NCBI GenBank assembly: GCA_016584305.1
Contig: JACEEZ010001277.1
Location: forward strand, 47,501-111,500
DNA length: 64,000 nt
Direction of reading: 5' to 3'
DNA from: Chionoecetes opilio
Lineage: Eukaryota > Arthropoda > Malacostraca > Decapoda > Majidae
Below are positions 1 to 10,989 of the stretch, piece after piece. A program made the translations under genes and the position numbers. Positions within the stretch are counted from its first letter, which is position 1, and each line of letters opens with the position of its first letter. The notes beneath the pieces are model-generated. The model made no database searches. It was given only the letters and a program-made list of their open reading frames with translations, and was not told the origin of the DNA.

Positions 1-945
1 GTAACCATCCTGCCAGCAGGGGATGGAGGCGTCAAAGAATCTTGTGCGCTCAAAAGACAGGTAAAGATTATTGACGGTGAAGTGTTTCTTGCCTTTGTAG
101 ACCGCACCGAGAAGGCCATTCCAGGTACCATTGACTCTATTGCCAAACTTCATATCAGGTGGTTCCTCCGTCAGAGTGTAAGTGAAGTTCAGTGTAGATG
201 ACAAAATATCTAGTAAATTCACAGCGACTCCTTTGACGGGCTCCCCGACGCGCTTGTGGTACACGAATAGTTTCTCTATAAGCCATGAAGACACCTCAAA
301 CTGGAAACCCTCAAAACTCGGATATCTGTCGACGAACAAGTCACTCCAGCTGCTGAAGAGCTGGGGGTTCCACGCCCCAAGAAACACAGGGAGCCTTGAC
401 ACAAAGGGCAAGACGGTGTAAACGGCTAGTGCAGGTAATGGTGCAGCGTGCGTCTGTGTGGGGAGCTGAGTGACAAGGGCCAGCTGCTCTACATGGCCGA
501 GGGCTTCTTGAACAAGAACTGCCGTGACGTTGGTTGGGCTTAGGCTGTACAGGAGGAGGGTCCTAGGCGTCCACCTGTTCCAAAGCATCTGGATGACTTC
601 TGGGCAATAGTTGGCAAAGAGGAAAACATGAAGCGTATTAATTCTTCGACTGCCTTGACTTATTTCATCTTCTTCTACCTTTACATATCGCGAGATGCCT
701 CGGTCGACGGTGAAAGAGATGTGTGATGTATGTAGCACAGCTTCTAAAACCATTATCTCCTGTACAGTGTCTGGTGGGAGTTTAGGATCAGTGTGGAGAA
801 TTACTGACTTTCCTCGGGCGGGACCAGAAAGCATCTTGTTCAAGGCAATTAACTCGCTTCTCAAATTCAATTCGGATGAAGCGAAATTTCTATGCAGAAT
901 GATGAAGCAAAAATAACACATGTGTTTCATGTTGACGAAGACCAT
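1..945 (-). CDS. Ionotropic receptor (IR), N-terminal exon, partial at window edge
   Basis: An uninterrupted 315-codon frame runs from an ATG at 945 to the window edge. The start has a good Kozak context (accgccATGG) and is followed by a hydrophobic stretch typical of a signal peptide (residues 1-18). Residues about 40-200 look like the poorly conserved extracellular N-terminal region of arthropod IRs. Residues 200-315 match the first lobe of the ligand-binding domain: FEGFQFEV, LLDILSSTLNFTYTL, NGTWNGLLG and LSFERTRFFDAS. Arg300 (S-x-x-R) sits where iGluRs bind the ligand carboxylate. IRs are ligand-gated cation channels of chemosensory neurons, which is the inferred role here. The transmembrane part lies off the window, but the second copy at 2243-3315 shows how the exon continues into TM1. 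It could be any divergent IR subtype; the ligand cannot be predicted. No intron is seen in this part. Confidence 0.88.
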   Translation of the reverse strand, partial: MVFVNMKHMCYFCFIILHRNFASSELNLRSELIALNKMLSGPARGKSVILHTDPKLPPDTVQEIMVLEAVLHTSHISFTVDRGISRYVKVEEDEISQGSRRINTLHVFLFANYCPEVIQMLWNRWTPRTLLLYSLSPTNVTAVLVQEALGHVEQLALVTQLPTQTHAAPLPALAVYTVLPFVSRLPVFLGAWNPQLFSSWSDLFVDRYPSFEGFQFEVSSWLIEKLFVYHKRVGEPVKGVAVNLLDILSSTLNFTYTLTEEPPDMKFGNRVNGTWNGLLGAVYKGKKHFTVNNLYLSFERTRFFDASIPCWQDGY

Positions 946-1240
946 GGCGGTAAACGTCAAGTTTCTTTGGTGTTGGAGAAGCAAGTCCGACCCAACACCG
1001 GCATCTAGACTCACCCTGCTGTCCCCCAAACCATAAATCACTATTGATTACTGGACCTCCACGTCACGTCCAACTCTGGTGACTAATGATGATACTTGGT
1101 AAAAGAAAGTCAATATCAGACAAAAAAAATACTCGGTTCTGAAAGTTATTGTTAATGTAGACTGTATTATGATATATACACTCCGCTTAACTCTGATGAC
1201 GGATCCTCAGCTGCCAACTTCCGTCATAGATGAAATATGG

Positions 1241-1370
<130 letters not shown>

Positions 1371-1543
1371 GAATTATATTATATAATAATATATTATATT
1401 ATATTATATATATTATATATATAATATATATTATATTATAAGATATATATATATATATATATATATATGTATTATATATAATAATATATATATATACATA
1501 TATTATATATATATATATATATATAATATATATATATATATAA

Positions 1544-1609
<66 letters not shown>

Positions 1610-1648
1610 CCTATATATATATATATACCTATATATATATATATAAAC

Positions 1649-1714
<66 letters not shown>

Positions 1715-1962
1715 ATATATAAACATACCTATATATATATATAGGTATATATATATAAACATATCTATATATATAATATATATTTATAGGTATATATATA
1801 AAACATACCTATATAATAATTATATATATATATATATACCTATATATATATAATAAAATATATATATATTATATATAATATATATATATATATATTATAT
1901 TATATATATATTAATATATATATATAATATATATATTATATATTATATATATATATATATAT
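1371..1962. repeat. (TA)n microsatellite with imperfect interruptions
   Basis: About 590 bp of TA dinucleotides with recurrent 'TATACCTATATA' and 'AACATACC' interruptions. Nothing else is seen. Confidence 0.95.
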
Positions 1963-2128
1963 AACAGTACGAACCATTTGACGCTTTAGTTAGGCAGCAA
2001 GTATAACTACTATATTAATCTGTACTAAATATCTACATAATATACATATCCAATATCTTTGTAACTCATAACAATACTATACTTAACAACCCAGCCAATG
2101 TAGAAGCTCCATGACATTAGTGAAGTTC
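1963..2128. other. Anonymous unique sequence, repeated at 6601-6790
   Basis: This non-coding stretch follows the TA repeat and stops at an N (2129). It shares 'GACGCTT..GTTAGGCAGCAAGTATAAC' and 'CAATATCTTTGTAACTCAT' with 6601-6790, which also follows a TA repeat. Either a dispersed repeat or two versions of one locus. Confidence 0.6.
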
Positions 2129-2129
2129 N

Positions 2130-2156
2130 ATATTTATATATATATATTTAAAAATA

Positions 2157-2212
<56 letters not shown>

Positions 2213-2217
2213 AATAA
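2130..2217. repeat. (TA)n tract after the N at 2129
   Basis: Nearly pure TA between the N and the 3' side of the second IR exon copy, that is, within what would be the intron downstream of the splice donor. Confidence 0.9.
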
Positions 2218-2242
2218 AAAGGTGCAAATAATTTCCAATTAC

Positions 2243-3315
2243 CGGGAAAGGGAAAAGAACAGCGTTGTCACGACGAGAAGAACTACGATGCCGGCCCAGA
2301 CGGAAGGCCGAAGCCTCGGTACCGTTCATCCATTTCGGCATTTTTTGGGCTTGAGAAGGAACACCCTGTAACCATCCTCCAGCAGGGGATGGGGGCGTCA
2401 AAAATTTGTGCGCTCTAAAGACAGGTAAAAGTTATTGACGGTGAAGTGTTTCTCGCCTTTGTAGACCGCACGGAAGGGCCATTCCAGGTACCATTGACGC
2501 ATTGCCAAACTTCATATCAGGTGGTTCCTCCGTCAGAGTGTAAGTGAAGTTCAGTGTAGATGACAAATATCTAGTAATTTCACAGCGACTCCTTTGACGG
2601 GCTCCCCGGCGCGCTTCTGGTATACGAATGGTTTCTCTATAAGCCATGATGACACCTAAAAACTGGAAACCCTCAAAACTCGGATATCTGTCGACGAACA
2701 AGTCACCCCAGCTGCTGAAGAGCTGGGGGTTCCACGCCCAAGAAACCCCAGGGAGCCTGACACAAAGGGCAAGAGGGTTTGTAAACGGCTAGTGCAGGTA
2801 ATGGTGAGCGGCGTCTGTGTGGGGGCTGAGTGACAAGGGCCAGCTGCTCTACATGGCCGAGGGCTTTGTGAACAAGAAACTGCCGTGACGTTGGATGGGC
2901 TGAGGCTTTTACAGGAGGAGGGTCCTGGGCGCCCACCTGTTCCAAAGCATCTGGATCACTTCGGGGCAATAGTTGGAAAAGAGGAAAACATGAAGCGTTT
3001 TAAAGCTTCGACTGCCTTGACTTATTTCATCTTCTTCTACCTTTACATATCGCGAGATCCCTCGGTCGACGCTGAAAGGAGATGTGTGGTGTATGTAGCA
3101 CAGCTTCTAAAACCATTATCTCCTGTACAGTTCTTTGGCGGGAGTTTTGGATCAGTGTGGAGAATACGACTTCCTCGGGCGGGACCAGAAAAATATCTTG
3201 TTCAAGGCAAAATTTAAATTCTCGCTTCTCAAATTTCAATTCAAATGATGCGAAAAATTCTATGCAGAATGATGAAGCAAAAATAACACATGTGTGTCAT
3301 GTTGACGAAGACCAT
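2243..3315 (-). pseudogene. Second, frameshifted copy of the IR exon, reaching TM1 and a splice donor
   Basis: Nearly the same sequence as the exon at 1-945, beginning at the equivalent ATG (3315, same Kozak context). It carries many one-base indels, mostly in homopolymers, so the reading frame breaks repeatedly: the pieces around VDRYPSFEGF and LSSTLNFTYTL lie in different frames. It extends past the window-truncated copy through the ligand-binding lobe to a hydrophobic segment, WAGIVVLLVVTTLFFSL, that fits TM1 of an IR. The match ends at a GT (cccg|gtaatt, minus strand), a plausible splice donor at 2243/2242. Either a decayed tandem paralogue or an unpolished duplicate of the same exon; the adjacent N favours the second reading. 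Confidence 0.75.
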
Positions 3316-3597
3316 GGCGGTAAACGTCAAGTTTCTTTGGTGTTGGAGAAGCAAGTCCAACCCAGCACTGGCATCTAGGCTCACCCTGCTGTCCCTCAAA
3401 CCATAAATCACTATTGATTAACTGGACTCCACGTCCACTCCAACTCTGGTGACTAATGATGATACTGTAAAAGAAAGTCAATATCAGACAAAAAATACTC
3501 GGTTCTGAAAGTATTTAATGTAGACTGTATATATAACACTCCTCTAACTCTGAGACGATCCTCAGCTGCCAACTTCCGTCATAGATGAAATATGGAG

Positions 3598-3605
3598 AGC
3601 AGAGA

Positions 3606-3664
<59 letters not shown>

Positions 3665-3738
3665 AGAGAGGAGATGAGAGAAGAGAGAGAGAAGAGAGAG
3701 GAGGAGAGAGAGAGAGAGAGAGACGAGAGACGAGAGAA

Positions 3739-3794
<56 letters not shown>

Positions 3795-3812
3795 GAGGAG
3801 AGAGAGAGAGAA
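3598..3812. repeat. (GA)n microsatellite, second copy
   Basis: About 215 bp of imperfect GA at the same distance upstream of the IR start as the 1241-1370 tract. Confidence 0.95.
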
Positions 3813-4091
<279 letters not shown>

Positions 4092-4397
4092 GGGTACGCC
4101 GTAGGTCCAATGAAAGTGAAATATAGATTATTTCGAATTTACCAGGGTGTTTTCTTATGTAAAATTGAATTTTAAGGGTGATTTGTCCTCTTCAACTTTT
4201 TGGTTTGAGCACTTCTTGCTATGCAAAAATGGACTTTTATATTTATATGCAAGACATAGCTTAAAGTGCGATTTTGCATAGTAAGAATTGCTCAAATACA
4301 AAAATGGAATCAGATAAAATCGTATTAGATTTCCATTTTACATAGGAAATTGTCATGCCGAAGTTGAGAAAAAGACTTTTTGTTATACGGCGTACCC
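4092..4397. mobile_element. 306 bp foldback MITE or compound left terminus
   Basis: The sequence is close to one palindrome. Left arm 4092-4240 and right arm about 4250-4397 share the terminal 12 bp perfectly and about three quarters of the inner bases. TA flanks both sides (4090-4091 and 4398-4399). By length and structure it would stand alone as a non-autonomous relative of the larger element. Confidence 0.65.
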
Positions 4398-4417
4398 TAA
4401 CCAGGGTACCAAAATAG

Positions 4418-5780
4418 TTGGATTGGGTTACGATGGGAGGAAGGACAAGACCAGGGCGATGGTGCCGACAGCTATGGGAAACTGCACTCAAGGTTGGTCA
4501 GGAGGAGCATGTGTCAGTGACAGAGGAGCCATCTGGAAGGTACCTTTGGCACTTTGTACCAGAGGACCCGGTGCCACCTGAGAAGCCTGCGTTCAAGGTG
4601 GCTCAGGCTCTCTATGATCTGCTGGTGACATACGACTCCACCGACTCACTGATCGTACTGCAAGGTGACTCAACTAGGGCCAACACGGGGTGGAAGGGTG
4701 GTACTCACGCCCATTTGGAGAAGATGCTGGGACGCAAGCTCTTCTGGAGTATATGCGTGTTGCACAGAAACGAGTTGCCCCTGCGCCACCTTATCACCAG
4801 CATCGACGGGCCTACCTCATCTGACACTGGCTTCACGGGTCAGTGTGCAGTCTGCTGTCCAGCGTGAATGAGATGCAGTACAACGCAGAGTTCAGAGGAG
4901 GCCAGGCGGTGAAGATCTCACGGAGATACCGGAGTATATCCTGGTCAACATGTCCACTGACCAGCAGGTCTCCACCAGCTGGTCCAGGCTGTGAAGCGGG
5001 GCGTTCTCCCGTCCGAGCTGCAGGAGATCAAGTGTGGCAAGGTGTACCACTCCAGATGGCTCACCACAGCCCAGTCGCTCGTGTACATGTGGACCAGAAA
5101 GCATGGACTGACTGGCAAAGAACTGAACACCCTGGAAATCCTAGTCAGTACTGCCTCCAGGTGTACTTCAAACTCTACTACGACATCAAAGTTCACCACA
5201 GACTAGAGGACGGCCCCAAGCCATCCTCACGCAGCTCAGAGTGATGAGGTCGCAGCCCAAGAATCTCCAAACAGCTGTGACCTTCTACGTGCGGACAGTA
5301 GCATGGTTCGCACACTCAGAATGTGTCCTCCTCTCGCTGATGGCGAGTCAGAGTGAGGACGACCGCAAGTTCGCCGTGACCCAGATTTTGAAGCTGAGGG
5401 CTGGCGATGAGTATGGGGACACCAGTGTAAGACCTCGCATCACACCCAAGCTGAACTTGTCAGCCACCAGCTTGCAGACACTGATCAGCTGGCAGCCTGG
5501 CCAGGTGCACGAGCCGGCATTCACTTGTTCACTGTCCGGGGATCAGATCCAGGAGATCCTGGTCAAGCCGTACGAGGTTCCGGAGTTCTTATCCACACTC
5601 AGAGCACCGAAAGGTCGTGAAGCAGGTGATAGAGGCTGCGGCAGCAGTGGTGGGGCAGCAGGCAGAGACGGGTTCATCCGGGGTCGGGCCCACCACGGGA
5701 GACCACGCCCTGCTTCAGGTCTAAGAAGACATGATGAACACGTTCTAGGCCAACGTAGAATCTGTGACACTGTGATGTAG
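4418..5780 (+). pseudogene. Frameshifted transposase-like gene of an unnamed family (hAT-like motifs)
   Basis: Coding similarity passes through at least four frames, so the gene is broken or mis-sequenced. Visible blocks: GDSTRANTGWKGG (residues 83-95 of the first frame), CVLHRNELPLRH (113-124), TEIPEYILVNMSTDQQV near 4925, a VYHSRWLTTA block near 5045, and FYVRTVAWFAHSECVLLSLMA near 5300. The order Asp-Ser-Thr, C-x2-H, R-W resembles hAT-type RNase H-fold transposases. I recognise the block pattern from uncharacterised animal proteins but cannot name a family. Position between the TIRs supports a transposase role; that is inference. The 3' part (5600-5780) is Gly/Arg rich and poorly conserved. 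Confidence 0.55.
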
Positions 5781-6048
5781 TGCCGGATGAACCAACTGAT
5801 CAGAAAGAGCTTACCACGCTAGTCATTGGGAACTCATATTGGGCATGATGCAATACACAGGACCAACCGGACCTGCGTACTCATTTAAGCATATTCGATT
5901 AGAGTGCAATATAAAAGTGCGATTTGCATAGTAAGAATTGCCAAATGCAAAATTGGAAGGAGATAAAATCGTCTTAGAATTCCATGTTACATAGGAAATT
6001 GGCATGCCAAAGCTGGGGAAAAAGAATTTTGTGTTATACGGCGTACCC

Positions 6049-6068
6049 TAATATATAGATATAGATAT

Positions 6069-6116
<48 letters not shown>

Positions 6117-6118
6117 AC

Positions 6119-6152
<34 letters not shown>

Positions 6153-6153
6153 C

Positions 6154-6184
<31 letters not shown>

Positions 6185-6269
6185 AGATATATATATAATA
6201 TATATAACTATATATATAGTATTACAATTATATAGATAGATATAGATATATATAGATATAGATATAGAT

Positions 6270-6301
<32 letters not shown>

Positions 6302-6320
6302 GTATATATATATATATAAG

Positions 6321-6376
<56 letters not shown>

Positions 6377-6600
6377 ATATATATAATATATATAATATAT
6401 ATATCTATAATATATAATATATATATATATAGTAGATATATATATATATATTATATATATTATAGGATATATATATATATATATATAATATTATATATAT
6501 ATATATATAATATATATATATATAATTATATAGTATATATATATATAATATATATTATAAATATATATATATATATATTATATATATTATATATAATAGT
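6049..6600. repeat. (TA)n microsatellite, right flank of the transposon
   Basis: About 550 bp of TA with ATAG/ATAGAT interruptions. No other content. Confidence 0.93.
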
Positions 6601-6790
6601 ACTAGTCGAACATTGACGCTTTTATGTTAGGCAGCAAGTATAACTACTATATTAATATTTAGTAACTTTAGAAATAATACTGAGAAAATATGGAGACCAT
6701 CAATGAACTAAAGGTAGTCGATCAAAAACAACAATATCTTTGTAACTCATATTAAGACTACTTAACAACCAAGCAAATGCAGAAAGCTAC
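6601..6790. other. Anonymous sequence homologous to 1963-2128
   Basis: Shares several 15-20 bp blocks with 1963-2128 and adds about 60 bp (6655-6730) that the other lacks. Non-coding. Confidence 0.6.
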
Positions 6791-6869
6791 TTAAAACATG
6801 AACATTGTATAGTGGAAGTTGCAACTCAGAGCGCAATAATGCTCTACCTCCCGCTAATATAAATGCCAG

Positions 6870-7110
6870 TGATGATCTACAAGGAAATGATCAAAACTCT
6901 GTGTCTGTCCCTCCAGTTACTTCTATTAACATTATCAAGGTTATCATATCAGGACCCTCAAAAACAAAAAGTCAAAAGCTGATGAAATCTCTGTTAACAT
7001 AATTAAACGTAACTCTGAGAAAATTGCTTACCCCATTGCTTTACTTTTTAATCAATCCATATCTACAGGTAAATTTCCTTCAATTCTAAAACATGCTAAT
7101 ATTGCACCTG
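6870..7110 (+). pseudogene. Non-LTR retrotransposon ORF2 fragment, upstream of the RT core
   Basis: After one frame change the plus strand encodes the pattern KNKKSKADEISVNIIKRNSEK, then IALLFNQSISTGKFPSILK, then ANIAPVHK. This is the region just before the palm of jockey/CR1-type reverse transcriptases (fixed-distance linker, then 'P..LK.A...P+.K'). The match stops at a poly-C run at 7120. A truncated relic with no function expected. Confidence 0.75.
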
Positions 7111-7410
7111 TGCATAAATCTCCCTCCCCCCCCCCCCCCCCCCCCTACTTCCTACCCCCTACTCCCATGACCACGTGGAGATGCCACCCACCCCCTTGTA
7201 ACCACTCACATCCCCACCAACACCACAACTCCTTCTCCATTCACAACCCCCCTCCCCCATGCTTCCCCACCAACACCCCCTTATTTATTACAACCCGTCT
7301 CCCCCGTTTCCTCCCCTTCTCCATCACCAACACGTACCCACCACCGTTTCTCCCACCTTTATCTCTATCCCCCCCTTCCTTCTCCATTACCATGGCAACA
7401 CCCACCCACG
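7111..7410. repeat. C-rich degenerate repeat with a poly-C run
   Basis: A poly-C run (about 7123-7145) followed by 260 bp in which CCC/CCCC runs recur every 6-12 bases with ACCAAC and CATNACC units. The complement resembles the GGGTGATGGGTAAT minisatellite at 30000-30290. A Pro-rich open frame here is an artefact. Confidence 0.6.
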
Positions 7411-7419
7411 TGTGAGGCT

Positions 7420-7685
7420 CTTGACGCTATCGTGATACGTTCATGGCACCGTCATGGCACAGTCGTGGTTATCGTAGCTCTATCGTGACGACAAAATGAC
7501 CGTTGATTTTCCATTCGTGACGTAGTCTTACAGCTGTCATGACTCCATCGTGACCATCTTACGACCGTCATGACACATACGTACAGGCAGCGTGACATTG
7601 TTGTAAGGCTATCGTGGTCTGCGTTTATCGTGGCCAAATTTCACGATAGCGTCAATAATAAAATTGGTGGCGCTATCGTGGTTTG
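7420..7685. repeat. Degenerate short-period repeat with core TATCGTG / GTCATGAC
   Basis: The motif TATCGTG(A/G) or its variant GTCATG(A/G)C recurs more than a dozen times in 265 bp, including the opposite strand form CACGATAG at 7643-7650. Spacing is irregular (about 11-20 bp). A decayed satellite is the simplest reading. Confidence 0.5.
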
Positions 7686-7689
7686 ATTA

Positions 7690-10200
7690 TGGAATGTATG
7701 AAGGGACCTTAATCGGACTGCACCTCGTAAACAGACTGCTGCTCACACGACACCGGGATGCTCCAGTCCCCCCAGGCTTTGCTGCCCACCGGTTGGTGTG
7801 AGCCAAGCAGTCAAAGAAAGGATATGTCTCGGAAAGTAGAAAAATAAGAACATTTTTTGTAGGGTATCGTGGGTGCGCATAGCGTCGTAGTTTGGAGTTG
7901 AAATGAACATAACACATGCACAAGGCAAGAAATACATAGAAATAAAATTGACCATGCTCACAGGCTGAATGAGTGGGGCACTTTGCTAAATAAAAAAACA
8001 GGAAAAACTGAATGGAGTCGGGCAACTTTTTTTTTTTTTAANTAATGAAATACTACATATATTTATAAAATAGTAAGGATAAGAAACATTAAAATATGAA
8101 GCAAGAAAAAATAAAGTCGTTGAAGTACACATAATAATTATATCACTTATTGTTTCTTTCACACCTGGAAAATGTAGGTTTTTTTTGTTTAATGTATTTA
8201 TATGTCTGAGCGACTTTTCTTTTTAAAACTGGAAGTTTCAAAATCGTTAAAAAATGCATGCAAAATTCCATGTTTGGTAGCTTTTCCTGAACTTTTAAAA
8301 CTACATTGAAACAGCATTGAATCCTAATATATAATAGTACTTTCTGTTACCAGGGGACAATTCAAGTCTTTACCTATGTTTCTGTTTGTTTGGCAACAGC
8401 TCAAATTATTTCGAACTTCACTAGATTCGTCATTTCAGCAGCTAAATAACCAAGGCTCACTGAAAGCTCTGGATCACTACATATGTAGTGGATATTGTTC
8501 AAAGAAAAACATAAACAAAAATAAAAGTAGCGGAGAAAGGAACATATTGTAAGTAGATAAATTCTTGAAATAAATAAAAGGTTGTTGAGATACACGTTGA
8601 TCACGTACTGTCACACGTATTGTCCTTCCACACCTGACAAAAGCTAGTTTGTTCCTGGAATAAAACTCAAGACGCTATTGTATAACAATCGTACCGTAAC
8701 AGGAACACCACCCTTGGTCAATATGTTGCACATTAGCTCTTTAAATAGACGGTAACGATTGGAGCCGGACAAGCATAACCCACATGGATACATGTAGACA
8801 ACAAGGACATAAGACTGCTGGGAGGAAGGAGACATACGCCTGCACGTTCGCGAGCGCAGGCGCCCTGAAAACCAAAAATAAAGATCTTTACCAAGGGTGA
8901 TAATAGGGTTAATAACCAAAGTTAGGTAGCAGGAAAGCACTAACAGGGAGAAAGGAAAACACAAATTTGGATACACAAAGGAGAAAACAGCTGTTTTCTA
9001 ACAGATCGCTCAACAGCGCTATATATACCGAGATGTTGACTGTTTCAAAGGTCTTTGGGCAATATAGTCTCCATTTCAATGTTATAGTGATTGAAAGTTT
9101 TACCATTATTTTTCAACATCTTGAGGGGAGGGGTAAGTTTTGAGAAGCCAAATTTCATCCCAAAATACGAAAATTAGGATTTGGCATCTTCAGCCAGCTG
9201 AAACACCACCCAACTTTCGCGCGTATTTTAAATGCCTTACGCGCGTTTAAAGGGCTCAGACGTCAGCGAGTGTTGCCATATCATCTAATACAAATTTAGT
9301 TTTCCATTATTTTTTTTCAGTTATCTTGTTATTTTATCTGAAAAAAATGGTTGTGGTTGCTGTACGATACAGCAACCACAAGAGAGTAGGCCTACTGGGG
9401 AAACTCTGGGGGAAAAAAGCACTTCTCAAACCACTCCTGGGGTAGTGTGGAAGAGTTTGAACAAAGGCAAGGCCTTCTAGGAGGGCCCTGATAAAGGTAT
9501 GTAGGTTTTTTATTATTTATATTTGGTCTATTGAATGAAAAAGGCAACATTACCCATCGGCGTTAAAATCGCCGCAAAGAATTGCTCTGGATAGTTTCGG
9601 GTAGAAATTTATATTAAATAGATTGTTATAGGAGTAATTTGTAGCCACTCTCTGAGGACCGTTTTCTCATAATTACTTTTTGGCTTCTATACTATACTGT
9701 ACTTCTATTACTTCTATAAGTCATTACTTGCTTAATTTTTAACCAATTTTGAATATATTAAGTTTGTTTTGATCAGTATGATATAAAGAAGGATTACTCT
9801 TGCTAAAATATTGATATATGAAAAAAATAATGTCCTAATCTGATCAAATTACATCTTGTTTTGTGTTCTTCGAGAATTGTACATATATATCTTGATAACT
9901 TATTAAAAATTGCAAATTCCAGCAACCAGTTTAATCGAAATATACTTCCTCTTTAAAATGAGCTTTGAAAATAAACATTAGTTGCAAAACTGAAGGAGGA
10001 AAAAGCTTGAAGAATTTACATTTTTAAACAAAAACAAAAACAAAAATAAAAATGTTCATCAACATTTCTTGATTTTTGGTGTGAAGCAGTTTTGTAATAG
10101 TCATTGTAATAAAAAATCATAAAATTTCAACCATTCCTTCTATATGATGACATTAATGCTTACCCCTCCCTTTAACAGCAAACCATAATCAACTGCATAC
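7690..10200. other. AT-rich intergenic DNA
   Basis: No coding similarity is seen on either strand; the 110 and 112 aa frames here have no recognisable pattern. An N lies at 8042 in a T-rich stretch. 8090-8200 and 8540-8660 share weak similarity ending in CACACCTG-A-AA. A hairpin is at 9351-9381. Confidence 0.5.
9351..9381. other. Perfect 13 bp hairpin with 5 nt loop
   Basis: The arm TTGTGGTTGCTGT (9351-9363) pairs perfectly with ACAGCAACCACAA (9369-9381) around ACGAT. Isolated in non-coding DNA; no terminator context. Confidence 0.8.
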
Positions 10201-10204
10201 CTGT

Positions 10205-10450
10205 CTTGTCCTTGTTTACTGTACATAATGCGCTGCGGTCGAGATTCTATTTTCCAGAGATTCTATTTCCCCGGTTCTTTCTGACCCACTTAGAGTATCC
10301 CGGGATCTTGCCAAATGTCGGCTCCACCTCACGGGTAAACCACGTCTCAGTCACGGCAACAATGTCAGCACGGTGGCGCAGGACAAAGTTATGGATCAGG
10401 TCACCGATGTTTGTACATGCGGAGTCCCCGCACATTAGCTGACACCACAT
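10205..10450 (-). pseudogene. LINE endonuclease (EEP/AP-type) N-terminal fragment
   Basis: The minus strand encodes a block with NIGDLIHNFVLRHRADIVAVTETW followed by IPGYSKWVRKNRGN (given here in overlapping parts). The TETW motif, with its conserved Glu, is the metal-binding region of LINE apurinic-type endonucleases. It is preceded and followed by unrelated sequence. An isolated relic. Confidence 0.8.
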
Positions 10451-10599
10451 TCAGGTGACAGCTTCTTCTACAATGAACATTTTTGGGCTTTCCTTTACTA
10501 AAATTCTGAATTGGAAATTTCAAATGTTATTTATAGCTAAAATCTGTTTCTATGAAGTTAGGTATCATGGGGCGTTTGCATCCATTTTTCTCCTTACCA

Positions 10600-10976
10600 G
10601 CTACTTACTTTGCACAGGGGCCTTTCCCCCCAATGTATGGAGTATGCCTCTCATGTTGAGGAGGAATCCACTCACACAGCTCTCATAAACAGGGTGGAGT
10701 CAAAAGCTTTTGGTCTTCTCAATTCCCCTTCTTCTTCCCTTTCACTGGTAAACTCTGGAACTCTTCTTCTGTTTCAATTTTTCCACCTTTCTACGACACA
10801 CTTTTTTTTCTTCAAATAAAGAGTGTCGCGACACCTTCAAAGGTAAATTGATCCACCCTCTTCATATAATAGTTTACAATCTGGTTTATAGGGGCTGGCC
10901 GCTAGCGGGCTTTTTTTTTAATATTTTTGCCATTGACAAGTCCCTTATGATGTAAAAAAAAAAAAAAAAAAAGGTC
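10600..10976 (+). pseudogene. LINE 3' end with poly-A tail
   Basis: The plus strand shows the terminal part of a jockey/CR1-type ORF2 in broken frames (pattern 'MEYASHVEEESTHTAL', then 'KLWNSS'), a short 3' UTR, and a poly-A run at about 10957-10975 after 'CTTATGATGT'. 32760-33370 ends the same way ('CTTTGTGATGT' then A-run), so both are 3' ends of related elements. Confidence 0.65.
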
Positions 10977-10989
10977 AAATATGCAGCCT

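Larger units (their letters stand above)
4092..6048 (+). mobile_element. DNA transposon with TIR GGGTACGCCGTA, inserted in (TA)n
   Basis: The outer ends are perfect 12 bp inverted repeats: GGGTACGCCGTA at 4092-4103 and TACGGCGTACCC at 6037-6048. TA lies on both sides, but the insertion is within TA repeats, so a TA target duplication cannot be proved. The inverted similarity continues inward for roughly 130-150 bp ('TTTCCTATGTAAAATGG', 'TTACTATGCAAAATCGC'). A right-type end is also present at 4255-4397, so there are three ends for one body: either a small foldback element sits at the left end, or the left end is compound. The body carries the decayed ORF at 4418-5780. The superfamily is not assigned. 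Confidence 0.7.

Noticed and set aside
7110..7415. 101-codon Pro/His/Thr-rich frame resembling an extensin
   Set aside because: Low-complexity C-rich repeat; no start context or conserved pattern.
8644..8976. 110-codon minus frame with hydrophobic N-terminus
   Set aside because: Composition follows AT-rich DNA; no conserved pattern, splice signals or homologous copy in the window.
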